From Actinomycetes bacterium (GTDB lineage Bacteria > Actinomycetota > Acidimicrobiia > Acidimicrobiales > Palsa-688), in assembly GCA_021811865.1 (NCBI GenBank), contig JAKAQB010000038.1:1-34762 (forward strand): DNA of 34,762 nt, written 5' to 3'. Shown here in pieces: positions 20,067-27,640 of this stretch. The position numbers and the translations under genes were made by a program. Position 1 is the first letter of the stretch. The number at the start of each line of letters is the position of its first letter. Below the pieces are notes generated by a model, which saw only the letters and a program-made list of their open reading frames with translations, was not told the origin of the DNA and ran no database searches.

Positions 20067-20996
20067 TCAGCTCGAAGTGCGCCGGCCACCTGACGCCGCC
20101 CGGATGACGTCGCCCGCCGGCGGGTCGACGTGCGCCGGCGGCTCCTGCGTCGGCCCGTCCCGCCGGTGCAGGAGACGCAAGGACGCCACAACGAGGGCGA
20201 CGAGGACGATGACGCCGATGACCAGCCCGGTCGCGCGGGGCGAGGCCGACAGCCAGCCCTGGAGCGTCGTCTGGAAGCTCTCGACCAGACGGACGGGCCC
20301 GGGCGTGGAGTTGGGGGCGACGGCATCGGCTGTCCAGTACAGGACGAGGTAGGCGCCGATGAGGCTCATGACGCCGCCGGCGACCCGGAGGAGGGCAGGC
20401 TGGGCCCGCCGGAGCCATCGCAACCGCAACTGCTGGGCTCCGACGCCGGCGAGGCTCACCGCGCAGATGACGAGACCCATGCCCAGCGCGTAGGCGAGGC
20501 CGTCCACGAGCCCGGCGGCGGCGCCATGCGTCGTGAACGACCCCACCACGGCGATGACGAACAGGGGCCACGCGCAGGCGAGGCTCGCCACAGCGTAGGT
20601 GACCCCGAACCCGACCAGTGCCAACCCGCGCCGCCTGCCATTCCACAAGCGACGTTGCGGGACCGGGAGCTTGACACCCCGGCCGAGCAGCGTCCACAGC
20701 CCGAGCCCGGCGCAGGCGAGACCGAAGGGGACCATCACCCACGGCAGCCACCCGAAGGCAACGCCGGCGCCGGCCTTGGCGAGGGCGCCGAGAGCGGCGA
20801 AGATGACCACGAAGCCGGCCGTGACAGCGACGCCGGACCCGAGGGCCCGGACGATCCGTACCGGCAGCGGCGAGGCGGTCTCGCCGGCGCTCGAGAGCGT
20901 CAGGTAGGCGGGGAGCAGGGGAAACCCGCAGGGATTGACCGCTGCGACCAGCCCCACGGAGAAGGCGTAGAGCCCGAGCCCGGTGGCTGCATGCAC
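20067..20996 (-). CDS. CcdA/DsbD-type transmembrane thiol-reductant transporter
   Basis: A polytopic membrane protein of 309 residues with six or seven hydrophobic segments. It carries the CcdA signature NPCGFPLLPAYL near the N-terminus (C23) and the second redox cysteine in ASLACAWP (C141), the pair that moves electrons across the membrane from cytoplasmic thioredoxin. Known roles are reduction of apocytochrome c and of other exported proteins. No cytochrome c maturation gene (resB, ccsA) is adjacent. The neighbouring pseudokinase has four extracytoplasmic cysteines and the Flp-like pilin has two, so exported thiol proteins are close by; the link is an inference. Start GTG 20996. About 50 C-terminal residues form a basic tail. 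Confidence 0.85.
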   Translation of the reverse strand: MHAATGLGLYAFSVGLVAAVNPCGFPLLPAYLTLSSAGETASPLPVRIVRALGSGVAVTAGFVVIFAALGALAKAGAGVAFGWLPWVMVPFGLACAGLGLWTLLGRGVKLPVPQRRLWNGRRRGLALVGFGVTYAVASLACAWPLFVIAVVGSFTTHGAAAGLVDGLAYALGMGLVICAVSLAGVGAQQLRLRWLRRAQPALLRVAGGVMSLIGAYLVLYWTADAVAPNSTPGPVRLVESFQTTLQGWLSASPRATGLVIGVIVLVALVVASLRLLHRRDGPTQEPPAHVDPPAGDVIRAASGGRRTSS

Positions 20997-21003
20997 CTCG
21001 CCG

Positions 21004-21009
21004 AGCCTA
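21004..21009 (-). promoter_or_regulatory. -10 box of the CcdA-like gene, leaderless layout
   Basis: TAGGCT on the minus strand, seven bases, then GTG at 20996. Identical hexamer to the dnaJ box. Confidence 0.5.
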
Positions 21010-21242
21010 CCGGGGGCTCCCGGAGAGGTACGGCGTCACGCCGGCTGGGGGCCACGGGGCAGGTGACGAGCGCCTCGGCCTCGATGGCCGGCATCGACGT
21101 GGCCGAGGGCCGGTAGGGCCAGCCGATGATCCAGCCAGTGTAGGCGCCGCGGGACACCTGCGCCTTCTGAGAGCTCCTACTGCGGGGCGTTCATCCCTAT
21201 CCGACGCCCCACCTTTGCCCGGGGACGGGCGGGCGGCCCGCC
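21010..21242. other. Intergenic region with a strong hairpin, no supported gene
   Basis: No gene is supported between the CcdA-like gene and the Tad operon. GGGGCGT (21184-21190) and ACGCCCC (21204-21210) form a perfect 7-pair stem with a 13-base loop. A minus-strand open stretch from 21157 (reading SRGAYTGWIIGWPYRP...) looks protein-like for about 35 residues but then runs into the CcdA gene in another frame; it could be a decayed gene fragment. Confidence 0.4.
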
Positions 21243-21327
21243 TTTCCGCGCGCGCCCGATCCAACCGCGCGCACAGACGGCGGTATGTCGTCCCCGGTGC
21301 GCGCGCTTCACCGGAGTGCGCGCGGAA
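21243..21327. promoter_or_regulatory. Quadruple GCGCGC inverted element, copy A (before the cpaF operon)
   Basis: Four half-sites are arranged as two pairs facing each other: TTTCCGCGCGC (21243) and AACCGCGCGCA (21263-21273), then TGCGCGCGCTT (21298-21308) and TGCGCGCGGAA (21317-21327). Offsets between half-sites are 20, 35 and 19 bases. Between the inner pair lies AGACGGC-ggtat-GTCGTCC (21275-21293). The same arrangement, with the same three offsets, occurs at 29211-29296. It lies 184 bases upstream of cpaF. Confidence 0.75.
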
Positions 21328-21470
21328 CAGGGGTCCGGACCCCGCCTCGGCGGTGCGTTCGCCACACCTGGAAGCGCCCCGACATCGCAGCGCGGCGGGC
21401 TTTCCTCGCGTTGTGCTGAGTACCGCCCCTACTGCAGAGACGTCTACTAGTGGGAGGGCACGCCTGTCGG

Positions 21471-21502
21471 TAGCTTCCCGGGAAGCGCACGCCGAAGGAG
21501 GT
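21471..21502 (+). promoter_or_regulatory. cpaF operon -10 box, overlapping palindrome and ribosome site
   Basis: TAGCTT (21471-21476) is a plausible -10 box. A perfect 12-base palindrome, CTTCCCGGGAAG (21474-21485), overlaps its 3' half and the predicted start site. AAGGAGGT (21495-21502) is the strongest Shine-Dalgarno sequence in the window, eight bases before the cpaF ATG. This operon therefore looks leadered, in contrast to the many leaderless starts nearby. Confidence 0.5.
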
Positions 21503-21510
21503 GGTCCGGC

Positions 21511-22833
21511 ATGGACGGCCTGGGAGGCCCCGGTTGGGGATCGCCACTGCTCGCCATCGAACGCGCCGTCCAGGATCGGGCCAAGGACCTCGCCCTCGAC
21601 ATGCACGACCCCGGTGCCGCCTCGGAGCTGCGGGCGCTGGTCGACGAGGAGATCGCCCGCTGGCGCGCCGACTACTTGCGCGGCCGCCGGGCTTTCGACC
21701 TCGCCGAGCCGGACCGCACCGCACAGCGCGCCGTCCGCAACCTCGTCGGCTACGGCCCGCTGCAGCCCCTCCTCGACGATCCCGACGTGTGGGAGATCGA
21801 GGTGAACGCGCCCGACGCCATCTTCGTGCGCCGGCACCGGGGCGACAGTGGCTATCACGATGAGGTCTTCCACGACGACGACCACGTCGTCCGGGTGCTC
21901 ACCAAGATCCTCGATGATTCCGGCCGGTCGCACCGCAAGCTCGACCCGGCCGAGGGTCTGCAGGACGCCCAGCTCGACACCGGAGCGCGCCTCCACATCG
22001 TCCACGCCGACATAGGCAGGGACGCCCACGTCCTGGTGAACGTGAGGAAGTTCACCGGGTTGGGGTTGCGCACCGTGGCCGAGCTCGTCGAGCGCGACAT
22101 GCTCGACGCGGCCACGGCGGGCTTCTTGCGTGCCTGCGTGCGGGCCGGCCTGTCGATCCTCGTGGCCGGACCGCCCGGGTCCGGCAAGACCACCCTGCTG
22201 TCGTGTCTCGCCGCCGAGCTCGATCCGGCGTTGCGGGTGGTGATCGCGGAAGAAGTTTTCGAAACCGACTGCGACCTGCCAAACGTCGCCCACATGCAGA
22301 CGCGGCCGGCGAGGCCGGACCGGCCGGCGGTGGACCTCCGCCGGCTGGTCGCGGGGTTCCTGCGCATGGCGCCGGACGTGGCCATCGTCGGGGAGGTCCG
22401 TGACCGCGAGGCCATGCCGCTGTTGTTGACCCTCTCGTCGGGGGTGCAGGGCTTCACGACCATCCACGCCGGCTCCGCCCGCCAGGCGTTGTCGCGGCTG
22501 CGGTTCGTCGCCGCCCTGGCGGACAACCGGGAGCTGACGCTGCCGGCGCTGTCGGCTCTCGTGAGCGAGGCGGTGGATGTGGTCGTGCACTGCTCGCGCG
22601 TCGAGGGCGTGCCCCGGGTGACCGAGGTCGTCGCCGTCGAGGACCTGAACGTCGGCGCAGAGAGCGTCGCTTTCACCACCACCACGGTCTACGACCGGCC
22701 CCGCCGGCGGGCGTCGCTCGCGTGGACCGGGAACCTCCCTGTCCGCGCCGCCCGGGCCTTGGAGCTGGCCGGCTACGACGTGCGGGCACTGGTCGGCGCC
22801 GACACGGGCCCCCAGCTGGTGGGTCAGCGGTGA
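21511..22833 (+). CDS. cpaF: Tad pilus assembly ATPase CpaF/TadA
   Basis: A cytoplasmic hexameric secretion ATPase of the type II/IV family that powers Flp pilus assembly and, in some systems, retraction. It has 440 residues. The N-terminal domain includes LVGYGPLQPLLDDPDVWEIE (79-97), typical of CpaF. Walker A is GPPGSGKTT (220-228). Acidic loop residues follow (VVIAEEVFETD), Walker B is AIVGEVRD (291-298), and GFTTIHAGS is the histidine box. First gene of the plus-strand Tad operon; its stop overlaps the tadB start (GTGA). Confidence 0.93.
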   Translation: MDGLGGPGWGSPLLAIERAVQDRAKDLALDMHDPGAASELRALVDEEIARWRADYLRGRRAFDLAEPDRTAQRAVRNLVGYGPLQPLLDDPDVWEIEVNAPDAIFVRRHRGDSGYHDEVFHDDDHVVRVLTKILDDSGRSHRKLDPAEGLQDAQLDTGARLHIVHADIGRDAHVLVNVRKFTGLGLRTVAELVERDMLDAATAGFLRACVRAGLSILVAGPPGSGKTTLLSCLAAELDPALRVVIAEEVFETDCDLPNVAHMQTRPARPDRPAVDLRRLVAGFLRMAPDVAIVGEVRDREAMPLLLTLSSGVQGFTTIHAGSARQALSRLRFVAALADNRELTLPALSALVSEAVDVVVHCSRVEGVPRVTEVVAVEDLNVGAESVAFTTTTVYDRPRRRASLAWTGNLPVRAARALELAGYDVRALVGADTGPQLVGQR

Positions 22834-23729
22834 TCGGCGTGGTGGCGGCCGCCATGGCTGCCTACGGGGCGTTCCTGGTGTTCACGGCGGTGGCGCTCGG
22901 ATGGAGGGGCGTGGGCGTCGGTCCGGCGCTGGGCACCCGGAGGCCGCCCACGGCGCGGGCCTGGCTGGCCCGAGCCGGTCTGGGCGACACCACGGTCGGC
23001 CGGCTGGTCGCCGCGGTCCTCGCTGTCGTCGCCGCGTCCGCCGGCCTCGGGTACGTCGTCTTCGGGGGGGTGTTGCCGGCGGCGGCCATTGCCGTGTTCG
23101 CCGGGTCGTTCCCCGTTGCAGCGGCCCGCGGCCGGCGCCGCCGGCGGCTGGGCGCCGCCGCTGAGGCGTGGCCGAGGATGCTGGAGGAGCTCCGGCTGCT
23201 GACCGCTTCGGCGGGTCGGTCGATCCCCCAAGCACTGTTCGAGGTCGGTCGGCGGGCGCCGGCCGAGCTGCGGCCGGCGTTCGACCAGGCGGAGCGGGAG
23301 TGGCTCCTCACGACGGACTTCGAGCGGACCTTGGCGGTCCTGAAGGGCCGGATGGTCGACCCGACCGCTGACGTGGTGGCCGAGACGCTCCTCGTCGCCC
23401 ACGAGGTGGGGGGTGGGAGCCTCGACCGCCAGCTCGCCGAGCTCGTCGAGGACCGCCTGGCCGACCAGCAGGGCCGAAAGGACGCGCTGAGCAAGCAGGC
23501 CGGTGTGCGCTTCGCACGCACCTTCGTGCTGCTGGTGCCGGCCGGGATGGCCCTTGCCGGCTTGTCCATCGGCACAGGCCGTACGGCCTATGCCAGCACG
23601 GCCGGCCAGGTCGCCGTTGTCGTCGCCGTGCTCGCGGTGGTCGCCTGCTGGGCATGGTCGGGTCGGCTGATGCGCCTTCCCCCCGAACGAAGGGTCTTCG
23701 CCGGCCGGGACGGCGGGGTGGGCCGGTGA
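22830..23729 (+). CDS. tadB: Tad inner-membrane platform protein TadB-like
   Basis: A type II secretion F-family platform protein, 299 residues. Hydrophobic segments lie at the N-terminus (VVAAAMAAYGAFLVFTAVAL), at about 55-92 (LVAAVLAVVAASAGLGYVV... AIAVFAGSF) and in a C-terminal pair. The cytoplasmic T2SSF domain contains LLTASAGRSIPQALFEVG and LLVAHEVGGGSLDRQLAEL. The GTG at 22830 overlaps the cpaF stop and is followed by another GTGA overlap with tadC. CpaF is expected to act on this protein and TadC. Confidence 0.87.
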   Translation: MIGVVAAAMAAYGAFLVFTAVALGWRGVGVGPALGTRRPPTARAWLARAGLGDTTVGRLVAAVLAVVAASAGLGYVVFGGVLPAAAIAVFAGSFPVAAARGRRRRRLGAAAEAWPRMLEELRLLTASAGRSIPQALFEVGRRAPAELRPAFDQAEREWLLTTDFERTLAVLKGRMVDPTADVVAETLLVAHEVGGGSLDRQLAELVEDRLADQQGRKDALSKQAGVRFARTFVLLVPAGMALAGLSIGTGRTAYASTAGQVAVVVAVLAVVACWAWSGRLMRLPPERRVFAGRDGGVGR

Positions 23730-24625
23730 CCCGCCTCCTGGTCGCTGCCGGCCTGCTGCTCTGGGCGGGCACGGCGCTGCTGCTGACGGGGTGGACCCGC
23801 TTGGCACGCCTGCCGCTCAGCGAACGGCTTGCGCCTTTCCACCCAGTAGCGCCGAGCGCCGCCATCCGCCCGCGTCCCGCCGCGTCGAGCGGCCAGCTGA
23901 TGCGCTCCGCTGCCCAGGCGTTGGGCGACCGCCTGGCAGCCGTCGCCGGTGTCGACGAGCCGCTCGGGGTGCGGCTGCGCCGGGTGCACTCGCCCCTCGA
24001 TGTGGTGGCGTTCCGCACCAGGCAGGTCGGGTGGATGGGTGCCGGCCTGGCCCTCGGCCTGGTCGTCGGCGCCGTCGGGGCTCCCGTACCGCTGGCCGTG
24101 CTGGCGTTGGCCGGCGGCCCGGTGCTGGCGTTCCTCGTCGTCGAGCAGCGGCTGAGCGAAGCGTCCCGACGCTGGCAGGACCGGGTGGCACGGGAGCTGC
24201 CTGTCGTCGCCGAGCAACTGGCCATGCTCATCAACGCCGGCTACTCGCTGGGCGCGGCCGTCAACCGCCTGGCTGTCCGCGGCGACGGATGCTGTGCCAC
24301 CGACCTGCGGGTCGTCGCGAACCGCATCCGCCACGGCGTCGGCGAGACCGCCGCCTTGCGGGAGTGGGCGCAGGTGGTGCGGGTCGATGCCGTCGACCGG
24401 CTCGTCGGCATGCTCGCCCTCCACGCGGAGGCTCCCGATCTCGGGCGGCTCGTGAGCGCCGAGGCCCGCCAGAGCCGGCGGGACCTGCAGCGCCGCACGA
24501 CGGAGCTGATCGAGCGACGGGCCGAGCAGGTCTGGATCCCGGTGAGCGTCTCGACCCTGGTGCCGGGCGTGATCCTGCTGGCCGTGCCGTTCCTCGCCGC
24601 CCTGCGGCTCTTCGCAAACGCCTGA
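23726..24625 (+). CDS. tadC: Tad inner-membrane platform protein TadC-like
   Basis: The second T2SSF-family platform protein, 299 residues, equal in length to TadB. It has an N-terminal membrane segment (LLVAAGLLLWAGTALLLTG), a central pair (about 110-150), and the T2SSF pattern ELPVVAEQLAMLINAGYSL, then LALHAEAPDLGRLVSAEA. A C-terminal segment (TLVPGVILLAVPFLAALRLF) follows. GTG 23726 overlaps the tadB stop. The pilin gene follows after 29 bases with its own ribosome site. Confidence 0.86.
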   Translation: MTRLLVAAGLLLWAGTALLLTGWTRLARLPLSERLAPFHPVAPSAAIRPRPAASSGQLMRSAAQALGDRLAAVAGVDEPLGVRLRRVHSPLDVVAFRTRQVGWMGAGLALGLVVGAVGAPVPLAVLALAGGPVLAFLVVEQRLSEASRRWQDRVARELPVVAEQLAMLINAGYSLGAAVNRLAVRGDGCCATDLRVVANRIRHGVGETAALREWAQVVRVDAVDRLVGMLALHAEAPDLGRLVSAEARQSRRDLQRRTTELIERRAEQVWIPVSVSTLVPGVILLAVPFLAALRLFANA

Positions 24626-24654
24626 AGGAGCACACCAAACAGAAAGGACAACTC

Positions 24655-24906
24655 ATGTCCCTGCCCGCCCACCCTGCCTCTCCCTCCGCACCGCCCGCCG
24701 GCCGATCGCCGGCGCTGGCCCCGCCCCGGCTCCGACGGGACGAGCGCGGTGAAGGAGTGATCTCCGCCGCCATCGCGGTGCTCGTGATGGCGTTCATCGG
24801 GGTCGGGATGTGGGTCGCGTTCAACGCCACGTTCAACAACGCCGCCAAGACCATCAACAACCAGGTCAACTGCATCGGGAGCACCAACGCCGGCACGTCG
24901 TGCTGA
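24655..24906 (+). CDS. Small Flp-like pilin precursor
   Basis: An 83-residue protein placed where Tad loci carry the major pilin. Residues 1-30 are a Pro/Ala-rich leader ending in the charged stretch RRDERG, the usual context for prepilin-peptidase cleavage after Gly. A hydrophobic segment follows (VISAAIAVLVMAFIGVGMWV), then a short polar tail. The canonical Flp Glu-Tyr pair is not obvious. The last 12 residues contain two cysteines (NCIGSTNAGTSC) that could form a terminal disulfide loop. AAAGGA lies seven bases before the ATG. No prepilin peptidase is in the window. I am fairly sure of pilin/pseudopilin class, less sure it is the major subunit. Confidence 0.7.
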   Translation: MSLPAHPASPSAPPAGRSPALAPPRLRRDERGEGVISAAIAVLVMAFIGVGMWVAFNATFNNAAKTINNQVNCIGSTNAGTSC

Positions 24907-25282
24907 CCAGGGGGGCACGGCGGTAGTCGGGACCATCGTCGGGTTCGCCATCTTCCTGACGCTGCTGCTGTTCTGCGCGCAGGTCCTGGTGCACCTCTAC
25001 GCCACGTCGATGGTGACCGCCGCTGCCACCGACGCGGCCGACGCCGTCGCCCAGGCCGGCGGCGCGCCCTCGGCCGTACCTGCTGCCCAGGCGGATGCGA
25101 CGGCCAGCCTGGGCGGTTGGGGCGCCGCCCACACCCGCTTCGAGTGGTTGGCCGTAGGTCCCGATGTGGTCCAGCTCCGCGTGGTCGCCGAGAGCCCGGG
25201 GTTCGTGCTGCTGCCCGGGGTGTCACGGGTCATCCGCCGCACCGTCACCGTCCGCACGGAGGTCTTCCGTGGCGCGCCGTGA
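24900..25282 (+). CDS. TadE-like pseudopilin with apparent one-base frameshift
   Basis: From 24911 the frame reads GGTAVVGTIVGFAIFLTLLLF..., a TadE-type N-terminal membrane helix, then a small extracytoplasmic domain ending at 25282. No ATG, GTG or TTG exists in that frame upstream of the helix. The GTG at 24900, overlapping the pilin's end, begins M-L-T-R-G in another frame and would join this helix if the run of six G at 24910-24915 had seven; as written, that frame stops after eight codons. With one added base the protein has 127 residues (MLTRGGTAVVG...). Causes could be a sequencing or assembly error, a real mutation, or slippage on the G run. It overlaps the next gene by 14 bases. Confidence 0.65.
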
Positions 25283-25721
25283 CGGGCCGCCGCGCGAAGA
25301 CGGCTTCGTCGGTGGGTTCGAGGGGCTGCTGTTCGGGGTGCTCGTGTTCGTCGTTGGCGGTCTCATCGTCGCCTACGCCTGGGCGGTGGTCGACACGAAG
25401 CTGGCGGTCGCCGACGCGGCGCGCCTGGCGGCCAGGGAGTACGTCCAGGCGCCTGATGCCTCCTCCGCTGCGACCGCAGCCGTGCAGGCGGCCGAGCAGT
25501 CGTTGCAGGGATGGGGGCGTGACCCCTTGCGGGCGGCGGTGTCGGTCAGCGGCGGGTTCGCCAGGTGCGCCCGGGTGACAGTCACGGTCCGATATCCGGC
25601 ACCGTTGCTGGAGTTGCCCTGGGTGGGGCGGCTGGGCGCGGGGGGCGATGTCGGTGCGCAGCAGTCGGAACTGGTGGACCCGTTCCGCTCCGGGCTCCCC
25701 GGGACGGCGACATGCGGGTGA
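25269..25721 (+). CDS. TadE-family pseudopilin
   Basis: A 150-residue single-pass protein. A short basic N-terminus is followed by a membrane segment (about 19-40, LLFGVLVFVVGGLIVAYAWA) and the TadE-like continuation VDTKLAVADAARLAAREYV. The extracytoplasmic part ends with a conserved-looking proline/leucine stretch (YPAPLLELPWVGRL). GTG 25269 overlaps the end of the first TadE-like gene; the stop overlaps the start of the TadG-like gene. Minor pseudopilins of this sort are needed for pilus assembly or secretion in Tad systems. Confidence 0.75.
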   Translation: MARRDGPPREDGFVGGFEGLLFGVLVFVVGGLIVAYAWAVVDTKLAVADAARLAAREYVQAPDASSAATAAVQAAEQSLQGWGRDPLRAAVSVSGGFARCARVTVTVRYPAPLLELPWVGRLGAGGDVGAQQSELVDPFRSGLPGTATCG

Positions 25722-26179
25722 GGACCGAACGAGGCAGCGTCATGGTCCTCGTTCCCGTTGGGATCCTGGTGCTGCTGCTCCTCGCGGCCATGGCGGTGGA
25801 CGCCGCCACTGCGGTGCTCGGGCAGCGCCAGCTCGCCAACGCCTTGGCCGTCGCGGCCGACGACGCCGCCACCGCAGGGATGAACGACAGGGTCTTCTAC
25901 ACCACTGGGGCGGTGGTGCTCGACCCGGCGTCGACGGGGGTGGCGGTGTGTGCGGCGCTGGCGGCGCAGGGGATGGGAACCCTGCACGACCTCCAGCTGA
26001 GCATCGGCGTAGACGGCCCGGTCGTGACGGTGAGCGGGAGGGCGGTGGTGGACGGCGTCTTCGGCGGGGCGATCCCTGGATTCGCCCGGTGGCCGGTGGC
26101 TGCCACGGCGACGGCCACGGCGGAGTCCGCTCGGCAGCCACCCCCCTCCCCGGTCCCCACCTCGCCGGCAGCGTGTTGA
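25712..26179 (+). CDS. TadG-like pilus-associated protein (short)
   Basis: A 155-residue protein starting ERGSVMVLVPVGILVLLLLA (about 6-25), the TadE/TadG type of N-terminal helix, followed by the VDAATAVLGQRQLANALAVA segment that TadG-N proteins share. A vWA domain, present in full TadG, is absent; this is the short actinobacterial form. The C-terminus is Pro/Ala-rich and ends in cysteine. Last gene of the plus-strand Tad operon; it converges on the TadZ-like gene. Confidence 0.72.
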   Translation: MRVRTERGSVMVLVPVGILVLLLLAAMAVDAATAVLGQRQLANALAVAADDAATAGMNDRVFYTTGAVVLDPASTGVAVCAALAAQGMGTLHDLQLSIGVDGPVVTVSGRAVVDGVFGGAIPGFARWPVAATATATAESARQPPPSPVPTSPAAC

Positions 26180-26208
26180 CCGGCGACGGGCTGACTGCCT
26201 GAGACCGC

Positions 26209-26220
26209 CTGGCCGGCCAG
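26209..26220. terminator. Palindrome between the convergent Tad operons
   Basis: CTGGCCGGCCAG is a perfect 12-base palindrome in the 87 bases between the two stop codons. It is flanked by a direct repeat GACCGCCTGG (26203 and 26225). As an RNA hairpin it would need to open at its centre, so terminator activity is uncertain. Confidence 0.3.
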
Positions 26221-26266
26221 CCTGCGACCGCCTGGGTGGGCAGGGTGGCGGCGCCGTGGAGGATCG

Positions 26267-27640
26267 TCATGCACCGTCGTCGGACCAGCCTCCGAGCGAG
26301 CCAGGTGTGACGGCGGCCGGCTCCACCAGGGGTGGGGCGAGATCGGCAAGGCGTTCCAGGTGCGTCGTGACGGCAGCGGCCAGCGGTCGCACGAACGGCG
26401 CTGGCAGCGGCCGGACGTCTTGCCACGCGTGCTCCAGGTTGCGCTCGCGCAGCCACAGCGGCGCGGCGACGGACGTCGTGGCGGGCGCAAGCGCTGCCAG
26501 GGCGGCGGCGAGGGCGGCGCGGGCGCGAGGATCTCGAGGTGCCCGGTTGCACGCGGGCAGGAGCCGCTCGGGCGCGACGCCGAGCGCGCCGAGTGCTCGC
26601 AGGTGGGCGGCGAGGGTGTGCGTACCTTTGACACCGGGCAGGCCGACGGCCACCACGACGTCGGCGGTGCGCATCGCGAAGCGAGCGAGATGGTTGCGCT
26701 CCTCGACCTCGACCGACCCGGACTCCGCTTCGCCCTCCACGTCGCCCGTGACGTCAGCGACGACCAGGGTGAAGGCCCGGCGGAGACCGTCGAGGGCAGC
26801 TGCGGTGGCACGAGGGCGCAGCGCCGCCCACGCCGCCGGGCGGCGGAGCCCGAGCAGCAGCCGGTACGGTCGCCCCGGGACCTCGTAGGTGGCCGCCACG
26901 ACGTCGCCGGTCGACGGCGTGCCGATGCGGTGGGCGTCGACCAGCTCTTGGAGCCCAGGACCGAGGTCGACGGCGTCGTGGAACACGCCGAGGTCAGCTC
27001 GCAGCGCCAGATCGGCGAGAAGCACCCGCCCGCCGTAGCGAACGTCACCTCCGAGTCCCTGGGCGAGGGCGACGGCGATCATCGAAGCCCCCGTGCCACC
27101 GGTGCCGCTGACGGCCACCAGACGTCCGCGCCACGCACCTGGTTCGGCGTCGTCGAGCTCGGCTGGGAGCCGGTCTCCCCGACCGACGAGGCGGGCGTGC
27201 AGCGACAGGACGTCCAGTAGCTCGTCCCGGCCGAAGGCCGCTGGGAGGACCGCGGTGACCCCGAGGCCGGGCGGCGCCGGCCGGGCGCCGTCAGGCCTAC
27301 CGCCTTCACTCCCAGGGGCGCCGCCCACTCGTGGAGGGTCGCCGCCCGCATCCGACGCGGCGCCTGCGGTGGCAGTGGCGGCGCGGACCAGCAGCACCGG
27401 CACGCCGAGGGTGGCGGCACCGGCGACGAGGTCCCGGTCGAACCCCGGTGAGGCGGCGTCGACGAGGAGGGCGGACCAGGGCCTGCCGGTGGCCAGCCGG
27501 GCGCGCACCTCCTCGGCCGACCGGCATTTCACGAACTCGGCGGGTAGCGCACCGGACGCCGTCCAGCGGGTCACCTCCCGGAACCACGGCGCGCGCGGCG
27601 GCGCCAGCCCGAGGAGAACCCAGCGCTCGCTGCCGGTCAT
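26267..27640 (-). CDS. TadZ/CpaE-like protein lacking Walker A lysines
   Basis: A 457-residue ParA/MinD-superfamily protein of the Tad system that in other bacteria places the pilus machine at its site. The N-terminal part (1-150) is an atypical receiver-like region. The P-loop reads SGTGGTGAS (178-186): both lysines of the deviant Walker A motif (KGGxGK[ST]) are replaced, by Thr180 and Ala185. Later segments keep the fold (VLLADLALRADLGVFHDAVD, and AFTLVVADVTGD). Nucleotide hydrolysis is doubtful. The ATG at 27640 overlaps the CpaB-like stop (ATGA). Confidence 0.75.
   Translation of the reverse strand: MTGSERWVLLGLAPPRAPWFREVTRWTASGALPAEFVKCRSAEEVRARLATGRPWSALLVDAASPGFDRDLVAGAATLGVPVLLVRAATATAGAASDAGGDPPRVGGAPGSEGGRPDGARPAPPGLGVTAVLPAAFGRDELLDVLSLHARLVGRGDRLPAELDDAEPGAWRGRLVAVSGTGGTGASMIAVALAQGLGGDVRYGGRVLLADLALRADLGVFHDAVDLGPGLQELVDAHRIGTPSTGDVVAATYEVPGRPYRLLLGLRRPAAWAALRPRATAAALDGLRRAFTLVVADVTGDVEGEAESGSVEVEERNHLARFAMRTADVVVAVGLPGVKGTHTLAAHLRALGALGVAPERLLPACNRAPRDPRARAALAAALAALAPATTSVAAPLWLRERNLEHAWQDVRPLPAPFVRPLAAAVTTHLERLADLAPPLVEPAAVTPGSLGGWSDDGA

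Noticed and set aside
20900..21157. 85-codon minus-strand ORF starting SRGAYTGWIIGWPYRP
   Set aside because: Half of it is antisense-like overlap with the CcdA gene in another frame, there is no homology I recognise, and only about 35 residues look protein-like. Kept as a possible gene remnant in the region note.
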